A stretch of DNA of 64,000 bases. It comes from Xiheicaenibacterium sp046351325. GTDB lineage: Bacteria; Myxococcota_A; Polyangia; Polyangiales; Polyangiaceae. The notes under the pieces are model-generated. The model saw only the letters and a program-made list of their open reading frames with translations. It was not told the origin of the DNA and searched no databases. This document shows positions 35,437-43,167 of the stretch, in pieces; the first letter of the stretch is position 1; each line of letters opens with the position of its first letter. A program made the position numbers and the translations under genes. The stretch is taken from contig JAXLYR010000001.1 in NCBI GenBank assembly GCA_046351325.1, forward strand, positions 1,302,001 to 1,366,000, written 5' to 3'.

Positions 35437-36837
35437 TCAACCCACGTAGTCGGGATCGACCACGCCCAAGGTCACCGTGTCTTCGAGCTCGCGCAGCGTG
35501 AAGAGCCGCTCCGCAGCCGACTGCTCGCGCGCACCACGCTGGTATTCATCGAGCACGCGCGCGGCGGGAGCGCCGAAGTCGATCGCGACGCACTGGCGAT
35601 TTGCCCCGCGCGCTCGCGCCTCGAACACGGTCGAGCAGAAGTAGACCGGCTTGTCGCAGTCGGCGCAGTGCCGGACGCCGTCGCGATCGGTCGGCGTGAG
35701 ATCGCCCCACCGCTTCGGGCACTTCAGCGCGAATTTCAGGCACGAGCCCACGCGAGGGTTCGCGACGATCGAGCGCCATCGCGGGCCGGCCTCGTCGCCG
35801 CCGAGCGCGTCGCCTCGGAGCACGGCCAGCTTGCCGGGCTCGCGCCGCTGCTCGAGCAAATCGGCGTAGACCGCGCGGAGCTCGGGATCGTCGGGGGCGC
35901 CCCGCAGCTCGTCGAGGAGCGCGTCCTCGGTGCGATCGCCGGAGGTGAAGCGCCCGACCTCGGGCGCGCGCGGGGCCGGCGCGGTGACCTCGGTGAAGAG
36001 CCTCTGGAGCTCGCCGATGGCATAACCAGCGTTCAAGTAACGAGCCGTCGGCTCGCGGTCGAGGCAGATGCGGAACCACGCGTCGAAGCCGCGCGGCGGT
36101 GGGTCCACGCCGAGCTCGGCCGCGCGCTCGGAGGCCGACACGAGCGGGTCCATGAAGACCCTGCGGAGGATCTCGGTCGGCTGGAGCGGCGCGGCGACTC
36201 GGAAGTACGGCGCGCCGAAGAGCGCTCGAAACGCGAGGAGCGCGATGGACCACACGTCCGCGCGTCGCGCGACGTTTCTCCGAGCGGCGGGGGACATGAC
36301 GCGCGCCCACTCGGGCGCCATCCAGAGCAGCCGATTCGCGCTCGGGACGATGCTCGGATCCACGAGCAAGCGATCGAAGCCCGCGACCTTCCACCCTGTG
36401 TTGCCGTCGATGGACGCCGACGCTGCGCGGAGGACACACGCCGGGTCGAGGTACCCGTGCTCGACGTCGAGGTGCTGAGCGCACGCGAGCGCGTCCGCGA
36501 GCTCGCCCAAGAGGTCAGCGAGCTCGGTCGTGGTGAGCACGCCGCGCCGCGCGAAGAGCTCGCCGAGAGTCTCGCCCTCGACGAGCTCGAGCATGACGAA
36601 GGGGCCTCGCTGGTCGTCGACGCCAGCGTCGAGGACGCGCGCGACGTGCTCGCTCGACACGGTTCGCAGCGCGCTCAGGCGACGGAGCGCGTCGTGGTCC
36701 ACTGCGTTGGGCACGAGCTTCAGCACCGAGGGGACGCCAGCGTCGTCGACGACCACGTAGACTCGATCGTCCTCGGGTCGGAGCCGCCGGAGGACGCGAT
36801 GTTCGGGACCGAAGGCGTCGCCCGCTTCGAGCATCAC
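35437..36837 (-). CDS. Pseudokinase with TIGR02996 repeat-companion segment and Cys-rich C-terminus
   Basis: Residues 1 to about 290 have a protein kinase fold: a nucleotide-loop region, the Lys in SVLKLVPN, the hinge VMLELVEGETLGELFA, and APEWARVMSPAARRNVARRA (P+1 and helix F). The catalytic loop is HGYLDPACVL in place of HRDxKPxN, and the DFG motif reads AGFD, so phosphotransfer is unlikely. Residues about 310-350 (DALLDELRGAPDDPELRAVY, ADLLEQRREPGK) match the TIGR02996 repeat-companion segment. A Cys-rich motif follows: CLKFALKCPKRW, then CADCDKPVYFC, which could bind zinc. It probably scaffolds or senses rather than phosphorylates. Confidence 0.8.
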   Translation of the reverse strand: MMLEAGDAFGPEHRVLRRLRPEDDRVYVVVDDAGVPSVLKLVPNAVDHDALRRLSALRTVSSEHVARVLDAGVDDQRGPFVMLELVEGETLGELFARRGVLTTTELADLLGELADALACAQHLDVEHGYLDPACVLRAASASIDGNTGWKVAGFDRLLVDPSIVPSANRLLWMAPEWARVMSPAARRNVARRADVWSIALLAFRALFGAPYFRVAAPLQPTEILRRVFMDPLVSASERAAELGVDPPPRGFDAWFRICLDREPTARYLNAGYAIGELQRLFTEVTAPAPRAPEVGRFTSGDRTEDALLDELRGAPDDPELRAVYADLLEQRREPGKLAVLRGDALGGDEAGPRWRSIVANPRVGSCLKFALKCPKRWGDLTPTDRDGVRHCADCDKPVYFCSTVFEARARGANRQCVAIDFGAPAARVLDEYQRGAREQSAAERLFTLRELEDTVTLGVVDPDYVG

Positions 36838-36977
36838 TCGAGCTTGTCAGAGCCGGGCGCTCCTGTCTTGCGCTCGAGCGCGGTTGCTTTCACGTTTGTA
36901 ACTGGAATATCCGGTCGAGTGGCCAGCGAGATGCCGACAATCCAATGCGTGCTAGTCCCCTGGAACCAGCATTTCTT

Positions 36978-37023
36978 GGAGAATTCGTGCCGCCTGGCGG
37001 GGCGAAGGCGGCGCGAATTCTCC
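36978..37023. repeat. Long inverted repeat in a divergent intergenic region
   Basis: Two 17-base arms, 36978-36994 (starting GGAGAATTCG) and 37007-37023 (ending CGAATTCTCC), pair fully with one G-U, around a 12-base loop. A second perfect palindrome, GTGGAAAC-TCC-GTTTCCAC, is at 37068-37086, just before the downstream GTG start at 37104. They could be operators, an mRNA leader structure or a remnant REP-like element. Confidence 0.75.
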
Positions 37024-37103
37024 GTCGAAACCACCGCTTTTGTTCCGCGGGCTTCCAATTCTTTTGCGTGGAAACTCCGTTTCCACGGGACTAGCTTCCC
37101 GGC

Positions 37104-38726
37104 GTGTCGACCCGAGACGCTCTTCCGAGCACAGCTCTATTCACGCTTTGTCTGGCGGCCTGCTCGGCGCGAGACAAACAGAGTCCAGGCGAACCTGCGC
37201 CGTCCGCGAGCTCGAGCGGCCCGGTCGCGACAATGGCTCCACCCGAGACGCCAGAGACGCCGAAGCGCCCTGCGCTGACCGTCCGTGGTCAAAAGCGCTC
37301 TTTGGGCACCGCGGACCCTATCGTCTTCGAGCGCGCGGCCCCCGACGGGTATTGGGTCGTTGCATGCCAGGCGCGCAACGATACGAACGGCGACGGGAAG
37401 GTCGAGGTCTTGTTCGGCCAGCACGGCGAAGCTTACGGCGATGAGCTGCGTCCTTACCTGCTGACGGATGCCGGGCCCGGTCGGGCGCTCGAGGCCTTCG
37501 TCGACAGTGACAGGACTGGCCGCTATATCGCCCATTTGGCCGGTGGGCATCTGATGTTGCTCGACACGATTGGCAGCAGCGAAGTCGACCTGACGAAGAC
37601 GAGCGACGCAGCCGGCGGGAACGACTCGTTTCCGCTCGGCCCCCACGCAGCTGGAGCGTTCGGCGCAGGCGGCCAGCTCCTCTTCGTCCGCGGACAGAAG
37701 GACGCGCGACGCTTGGCGGTTCGCACCCTTGCGACGGGGGACACTGTCGAGGTCGACGTCGGGAGCGGCGTATTGTGGCGGGCGAGCCCGACCTCGAGCC
37801 CGGCATGGGCTTACATTACGGTAATGGTCGGGGACACCGACAAGAACGGCAAAATCGAGCCGCCCACGATCCAGACCGACATCGGCGCGAGGGCATGCCG
37901 CGGGCCCGTGGGTTCCTATTCGACGGGCGGGCGGTCGGGTGACGAGACCGAGACGAGGCTCGTTGCATTGGACGGTAAGAGCCCACCCAGACCGGGCAAG
38001 GACCCGAACCGCATCGGCATCCTCGGCGACGAGCTCGTCATCCGCGAGTCCGACGGCTCGATTTCACTGGAGGACACGAGCGGCAAGAAGACGACCCTCG
38101 TGAGCGCGGCGTGTGGTGGCTGGGTTCGTGGCTTCTACGCGCCGAAGAATGCAGTGTTGGTCGCTTGCGACTCTCTCCCGGGTACCCCAGCGCATTGGAT
38201 CCAAAAGGGTGGAGACGGCATGGGCAAGAAGGTCGCTGACACTGGGTGGTCACGCTACGAGGGCAAAAGGGACTACTGGGGCACGGGATCACAGCGCCTC
38301 AATGGCTTGAACGACGGGGACGACGGCTGGATTCAAGTCGACCTGAGCACCGCCAAGCCGTTCCACAATACGTCGAGCGACGACTGGTTCGCCGACTTTG
38401 CCGAATATGAAGGCGTGGTGTTGGGTGGGGATTATGGGCGCTCTGCCCCTTATGACGCGCCCGTTCCCGTAACCCTCTTCGATCTCGACCGCGGGACGAG
38501 CAAGGGCTTGGGCTTCAACCTACCAGCCAAAGGTAGGCGTGTGACGCGCGACCAATGGCTCGTCGCCGAGGAGGTCGATCACAAGGGGCCGTGGGTGGTC
38601 ATCGACGTCCGCGACGGAACCGTGAAGGGTCGCGTAGCGGACTCGGTCCTGGCAGTGAGCTCGCACGGAGAAGTGCTCACCAGCCACAACGGTCGCGGGC
38701 CAGCAGTCTGGCAGTGGCCCGAGTGA
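37104..38726 (+). CDS. Hypothetical lipoprotein with EF-hand-like loops
   Basis: The 540-residue product starts with GTG. A short signal ends in a lipobox (TLCLAACSARD) and a Pro/Ser linker follows. The mature part is beta-rich and could be a propeller (YIAHLAGGHLMLLDTIGSS, RRLAVRTLATGDTVEVDVGS). Two loops resemble EF-hand calcium sites: NDTNGDGKVEVLF near residue 95 and GDTDKNGKIEP near 250, each right after a conserved strand. Function unknown; a Ca2+-stabilised surface protein is a reasonable guess. A 17-bp hairpin and a palindrome sit directly upstream. Confidence 0.7.
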   Translation: MSTRDALPSTALFTLCLAACSARDKQSPGEPAPSASSSGPVATMAPPETPETPKRPALTVRGQKRSLGTADPIVFERAAPDGYWVVACQARNDTNGDGKVEVLFGQHGEAYGDELRPYLLTDAGPGRALEAFVDSDRTGRYIAHLAGGHLMLLDTIGSSEVDLTKTSDAAGGNDSFPLGPHAAGAFGAGGQLLFVRGQKDARRLAVRTLATGDTVEVDVGSGVLWRASPTSSPAWAYITVMVGDTDKNGKIEPPTIQTDIGARACRGPVGSYSTGGRSGDETETRLVALDGKSPPRPGKDPNRIGILGDELVIRESDGSISLEDTSGKKTTLVSAACGGWVRGFYAPKNAVLVACDSLPGTPAHWIQKGGDGMGKKVADTGWSRYEGKRDYWGTGSQRLNGLNDGDDGWIQVDLSTAKPFHNTSSDDWFADFAEYEGVVLGGDYGRSAPYDAPVPVTLFDLDRGTSKGLGFNLPAKGRRVTRDQWLVAEEVDHKGPWVVIDVRDGTVKGRVADSVLAVSSHGEVLTSHNGRGPAVWQWPE

Positions 38727-38745
38727 TTGGAGCGTGGAGTCGCGC

Positions 38746-39291
38746 TCAGTCGACGATCAGGTGCGATACGACGCCGTTCTCGTCGATGTCGCACATCCAA
38801 ACGCCGACGGCGCGCACCCCGCTGCAAACCCCTTTGGCCCCGCGGGTGCCGTCGGGCGGGCCCGCGTGGTCACGCATGGGGAGGCCCTGCGGATCACACG
38901 AACAGGCAATATCGCAGTCCTTCTTCGAGCTGCAGGCCTGGCCAATCTGGGGGCCGTGGCAGGCCAGATAGACCATCCCTGGGAACCTATCCTCGCGACG
39001 ACCGCGGACCTCACAGCACGTCGAGCCGTAGAGGCGCTCGTCCTCGCCGTCGCACGGCGCGACGACAGGGGCCTGGTTGGTAGCGACCGACGCCGACTGC
39101 GAGGCCGTGCTCGAGGCGACGGCTGTCCCCGCGGCCGAGGAGCTCGGCGAGCTCGCGGCGCTCGCGGCGCTCGCGCTGAGCGTCGCAGGTGTGCTCGAGC
39201 GCTGAGCGGGCTCCTCGTCGGGGTGGTCCGCGGACGCGCAGCCCGCGAGGAGAGGGAGCGCCCACGTGGAGAACATCAGCGAAAAGCGCAT
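38746..39291 (-). CDS. Small Cys-rich lipoprotein
   Basis: The 181-residue product has a lipoprotein signal (LPLLAGCASAD) and a 60-residue Ser/Ala/Thr linker. A compact Cys-rich C-terminal domain follows (CDGEDERLYGSTCCEVRGRR, CHGPQIGQACSSKKDCDIAC, CDPQG) that resembles small secreted disulfide-bonded domains. No function is recognised. It is convergent with the EF-hand-like lipoprotein gene and divergent from the next gene. Confidence 0.7.
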   Translation of the reverse strand: MRFSLMFSTWALPLLAGCASADHPDEEPAQRSSTPATLSASAASAASSPSSSAAGTAVASSTASQSASVATNQAPVVAPCDGEDERLYGSTCCEVRGRREDRFPGMVYLACHGPQIGQACSSKKDCDIACSCDPQGLPMRDHAGPPDGTRGAKGVCSGVRAVGVWMCDIDENGVVSHLIVD

Positions 39292-39409
39292 GGCGAGCTA
39301 CTCTGGCCGCGGCGCCGGCCGGACGCAAAGAGGCTCGCACCCGACGGTGCGGCGGCCCTGTAAGGTCGCCCCAGTCGGTGCGTTTCTCCTCGTGCAAAGC
39401 GAGGAGCAT

Positions 39410-40303
39410 ATGAACGCCAGCGCGACGAAGTGGGTGGTCGGGTGTTTCGTGGCAGCGACGGCCGTGGGCTGCGGCAGCAGCGCGCAGTACGAGAGTACGA
39501 ACTATGCCCCACGGGCCTCGTATCGTGGCGACGCTCCCACCCAGGCGCCGGCGAGCAAGGGGGGTAGCGACGATGGTTTGGCGACCTCTGCGCCTGATTC
39601 AGGGGCCTATCGTTCCGACGGTGAAGAGTCCCGCGTCCCCGCGGAGTCACGACCCGGCCTCGGGACGACCTGGGGTGAGACGCGGACCTCGCGGATCACG
39701 AGCTCACCGTTCGCGCGCGACAGCTCCGACTCGCCGTTCGCGAGCGCGGCGCTCTATTACGATGATGAGCAAGGTGCGCAGGCGATGGCCGATCAGCTCG
39801 GGGTGCGCCGCTTCGACCGCGTGAGCGTGGAGATCGGCGGCGGCATCGCCACCCTGCGCTTGAAGGACAGCTCGGGTCGCTTCCTCACGGGGTTCACCAA
39901 CTCGCGCAAGAACATCGTCGTCGGCGAGGACGGCGATCGTTACTCGATTGTCATTCAATCGCACGTGCCGGCGCGTCTCGAGGTCGTCGTCTCGGTCGAT
40001 GGGCTCGACGTGCTCGACGGTCGAGCAGCGACGTTCACGAAGCGCGGCTACTTGATTGATCCGCACGGCTCGATCGAAATCGAGGGCTTTCGCCAGAGCA
40101 CCGAGGCCGTCGCCGCGTTCCGCTTCGGCGCGGTGTCCGACTCGTACGCCGAGCAAAAGCACGGCGACGCTCGCAACGTCGGCGTGATCGGCGTGGCGCT
40201 CTTCAACGAGCGCGGCACGAACCCCTCGAGCTGGCCCATCGGCGACGTCGACACGCGGATCGACGCAGACCCGTTCCCGGGCCGGTTCGCGACGCCTCCG
40301 TGA
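39410..40303 (+). CDS. Hypothetical exported protein (lipoprotein-like)
   Basis: The ATG at 39410 is chosen because GAGGAG is 3 bases upstream and the product then starts with a signal ending in a lipobox (TAVGCGSSAQY). The mature 297-residue protein has a Ser/Pro/Gly-rich linker to about residue 100 and a beta-rich domain (DRVSVEIGGGIATLRLKDSS, RLEVVVSVDGLDVLDGRAAT, EAVAAFRFGAVSDSYAEQ). No family is recognised with confidence. The next gene, which opens the T6SS tip island, starts 256 bases downstream after a stretch without a clear promoter. Confidence 0.7.
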   Translation: MNASATKWVVGCFVAATAVGCGSSAQYESTNYAPRASYRGDAPTQAPASKGGSDDGLATSAPDSGAYRSDGEESRVPAESRPGLGTTWGETRTSRITSSPFARDSSDSPFASAALYYDDEQGAQAMADQLGVRRFDRVSVEIGGGIATLRLKDSSGRFLTGFTNSRKNIVVGEDGDRYSIVIQSHVPARLEVVVSVDGLDVLDGRAATFTKRGYLIDPHGSIEIEGFRQSTEAVAAFRFGAVSDSYAEQKHGDARNVGVIGVALFNERGTNPSSWPIGDVDTRIDADPFPGRFATPP

Positions 40304-40559
40304 GTTCGAACGAGCGCTGACGAACAGTCCAATAGGAGCGCGTAGCTGTCGGCACCGCGAGGTGGCCCATCAGCACGCGCTCGCTTGCATTTTGTCGCGT
40401 CTTTGGAGCGTGAGCCCGAGTGCAACGCGAGTGGAACGGTGCAACACCCGATCGGCGCTTGCCTCGGGGGTCTTGCTGCTCGTTCGGCGCAAAGAGCGTG
40501 AGAAGCGGTGCGCAGCGTGTGGCCCAGCTGTTGTTTAGGACGGCCGCGAGCCTCGCACG

Positions 40560-42488
40560 ATGACCATCCCCATCACCGTCCCTTGTTTTCAGGGTACCGA
40601 CAATCCAAACCCGCTCCTCGGAGGGGGGCAGTTCCCGCAATTCGGTAGTCCACTCCTGGTCACGCCGCAGCCCTCGGGCGCGACCAACGCCATCATGAAC
40701 CCCATTCCACCGCCGCCCGCGACGTGGCTCCCCATTCGCGCGTGGCTCTATCGCCTCCTCCACGCGGTCAACGGCGCAGGTGAGGAGGAGGTCGCCCGCG
40801 GCCCGACCGAAGCGACATTGGCCAGTCGGAGCGCAGGCCTCGCGCACCTCAATCAGCTCGCGAGCAACTACACGACAGAGGCCGAGCAAATGGCGGCGGT
40901 CGTCCGCGCGATCAGCGGCGTCACCGAGCTCTTGCATTCGGACGCGATCTCGCGCGCCTACAGAGCTCCGGGGCCGACCTCGACCAACCTGGCCAACAAC
41001 CCTTACAACAATGTCCATAACGCGGCGGAGCAGCTGCGCACCCGGCTCGACGCCGCGCTCCACAACGTCGCGCCGCTCTCCCAGACGCACGCCCATTATC
41101 ACCGCGCGCTGTTGAACGCCGCGGACCACGTCATCGACATCCTGCACGACGCGTCGATCATCCAGCAGCTGACCGCTTACGCGAACGACAACACAGTCCC
41201 CGTCTCGGCCCGGCAGCAGCACCTCGAGCTCGTACGGCGCGCCATCGCCCGCGCCGCAGAAGAGGTCGCGCGCACACCTCGGCAAGCGACGATTGCACAG
41301 GAGGCTCGGGCCGCGCTCTATACGCCTTCGTCACAAGGGCCGATCCTGTCGCTCGCGGCCTCTCTCGCGAGCTTGCCGCTCGGCAGCGTCGGCTCGCTGC
41401 CGGGGCCCGACGCGGCCTCCGCCGTCTTCATCAAGATCGTCGGCACCTGGCGTCTGCCCCAGGTCGCGAACAACCCTGGCGACGCGCGCGGCGTGATGGC
41501 GCGCCTCCAAAGCTGGGTCATCCGCGCGGCCAATATGCGCCCCGAACAACAGCACCAGTTCGAGCAGGCGATGGAGCGGGTCTCGACGAACACCGCGCCT
41601 CATTTCGACAGCGACGCCGAGCTCAGCAGCGCGCGCTCGGCGCTCACCGAGAACTTCCAGACGGGGCTCGGACTGACCGCTGCGCTCCAGGCCCTCAATG
41701 TCATCCAACTGCTCGCGGCGATCTCCGCGGTGGGGGATCCCGCACAATCCGACGACACGCTCCTCGCGCGGGTGAGCGGCGCGGTAGCGGCGGGCGCGGC
41801 CACGACCGCCGGCGCGATCCAGGTCGCTCAGCGCGCGCTACAGTCCTATGTCGCCTCCGTACCGAACAACATTGTCACCATCGCGGGCCGCCAGATCCCC
41901 GCGCGCACCGTCCGCGATCTGATGGCGTTCATGGACAGGGCTGTAACCATCAGCGGGACGGTCGTCAGCACGGTCACCATCGTCGCGAGCGTCATCCAGG
42001 GCATCTTCACGATCGGCACCGCCGACGAGGGGGACACGTGGACCATCGTGATAGGTAGCCTGCAGATCGCCTCGGGGGTCGCGCTCGCCGCCGGTATCTT
42101 CATGGGCGTCCCAGGCGGGCAGCCGATTGGCGTCTTGCTCGGGCTCGTCGCCGGCGCGATGTCGTTGAGAGACGTCATCCTCGACGCCATCCAGACAGGC
42201 TCGAAGCGCGTCGTGGGCAAGCTCATCAAGATGCTGAAGGACCAGCGCTCGGACTGGGACAGCCACAACATGCTCGCGAACATGGGCCTCCAATCGCTCG
42301 TGGACGCCTTGGAGTCCGCGCACGACGGAACGTCCTACAGCGAATACGACGTAGGCCTGTCCGACACGGCCTATCACCGCGTCTACCACCGCCTGAGGAA
42401 CCTGGGCGTACCGCGCGAGCACGCACGCCAATTCATCCACACAACCTTGCTCGACGCAGCCGTCGACCGCCTGATTGGGAGCGAGTGA
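40560..42488 (+). CDS. Candidate T6SS membrane-active effector (module 1)
   Basis: The 642-residue product has no signal peptide. The N-terminal 430 residues are mainly helical (EQLRTRLDAALHNVAPLSQ, HYHRALLNAADHVIDILHDA). About residues 460-540 contain three glycine-rich hydrophobic helices (GTVVSTVTIVASVIQGIFTI, SLQIASGVALAAGIFMGVPG, IGVLLGLVAGAMSL), then a charged 100-residue tail. This topology resembles colicin-like T6SS pore-forming effectors. The hydrophobic part is related to that of the 732-residue protein at 55166. The LysM-type protein and vgrG1 follow with a one-base gap and a four-base overlap, so all three should be co-expressed. Effector activity is inferred from position and topology. 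Confidence 0.6.
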   Translation: MTIPITVPCFQGTDNPNPLLGGGQFPQFGSPLLVTPQPSGATNAIMNPIPPPPATWLPIRAWLYRLLHAVNGAGEEEVARGPTEATLASRSAGLAHLNQLASNYTTEAEQMAAVVRAISGVTELLHSDAISRAYRAPGPTSTNLANNPYNNVHNAAEQLRTRLDAALHNVAPLSQTHAHYHRALLNAADHVIDILHDASIIQQLTAYANDNTVPVSARQQHLELVRRAIARAAEEVARTPRQATIAQEARAALYTPSSQGPILSLAASLASLPLGSVGSLPGPDAASAVFIKIVGTWRLPQVANNPGDARGVMARLQSWVIRAANMRPEQQHQFEQAMERVSTNTAPHFDSDAELSSARSALTENFQTGLGLTAALQALNVIQLLAAISAVGDPAQSDDTLLARVSGAVAAGAATTAGAIQVAQRALQSYVASVPNNIVTIAGRQIPARTVRDLMAFMDRAVTISGTVVSTVTIVASVIQGIFTIGTADEGDTWTIVIGSLQIASGVALAAGIFMGVPGGQPIGVLLGLVAGAMSLRDVILDAIQTGSKRVVGKLIKMLKDQRSDWDSHNMLANMGLQSLVDALESAHDGTSYSEYDVGLSDTAYHRVYHRLRNLGVPREHARQFIHTTLLDAAVDRLIGSE

Positions 42489-42489
42489 C

Positions 42490-43167
42490 ATGCCCAGTAG
42501 ACCCTACGTCGTGCGCCAAGGTGATTATCTCGACGCGCTCGCTCACCGCTTCGGATTCGACGCTCGCGAGGTCTGGGAGTCTGCCGACAACCGCGCCCTG
42601 CGAGAGCAGCGCGGCGCTGGCAACGTCCTCGCGCCAGGTGATGTGCTGCAGATCCCCGCCACGCCAGCGCCGGCGCCTCGCTTCCAGTCGGGCGGGACAC
42701 AGCGCTATCGCGCCCACGTCCCTACCGTTCATATCGCGTTCGTTCTCCGCGGTACTTCCGGCGGGGTCTCGGGCGAGCCCTACGAGATCCGCGGGGTCGG
42801 CCAAGAGCCGATACGTGGGTCCACGAACGGCGAAGGCGTCGTCGAGCTGGATGTCCCCATCACGACGACCTCGTTCGAATTGGAGCTTACGAGGCACGGC
42901 GTCGTTCACCCGGTGTTGGTCGGGCACCTCGACCCGATCGACCTGCCGAGCGGCCTCGAGGCTCGCCTCGTCCACCTCGGGTACTTGATGCCCATGCCCT
43001 CTCGCGCCTACGGGCATTTCTCCGCTGACCAACTTGTCAGCGAAACGGAGCGCGCCCGACAAGTGGAGAGCGCCGTCCGCAACTTCCAATCGGACCACCA
43101 CATAGACCCCACGGGCGAGCTCTGCGAGCGCACCCGCACTGCCCTCTTGCGAGCCCACACGTCATGA
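42490..43167 (+). CDS. LysM-like / TTR-like / peptidoglycan-binding protein, T6SS-associated (module 1)
   Basis: The 225-residue product has three parts: an N-terminal LysM-like motif (YVVRQGDYLDALAHRFGFDA with LAPGDVLQIP), a central beta-sandwich (HIAFVLRGTSGG, PIRGSTNGEGVVELDVPI), and a C-terminal PG_binding_1-like helical domain (RQVESAVRNFQSDHHIDPTG, CERTRTALLRAH). It lacks a signal peptide, so it probably acts with the T6SS tip rather than being exported alone; LysM and PG-binding parts could direct the tip to peptidoglycan or act as an adaptor. A clear paralogue lies at 54500. It overlaps vgrG1 by four bases. Confidence 0.8.
   Translation: MPSRPYVVRQGDYLDALAHRFGFDAREVWESADNRALREQRGAGNVLAPGDVLQIPATPAPAPRFQSGGTQRYRAHVPTVHIAFVLRGTSGGVSGEPYEIRGVGQEPIRGSTNGEGVVELDVPITTTSFELELTRHGVVHPVLVGHLDPIDLPSGLEARLVHLGYLMPMPSRAYGHFSADQLVSETERARQVESAVRNFQSDHHIDPTGELCERTRTALLRAHTS

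Noticed and set aside
40304..40559. Sigma54 promoter upstream of the T6SS island
   Set aside because: TGGAACGGTGCAAC and a TTGCATTTTG stretch occur, but no GG/GC pair with the required -24/-12 spacing was found; the gap holds no feature I can support.
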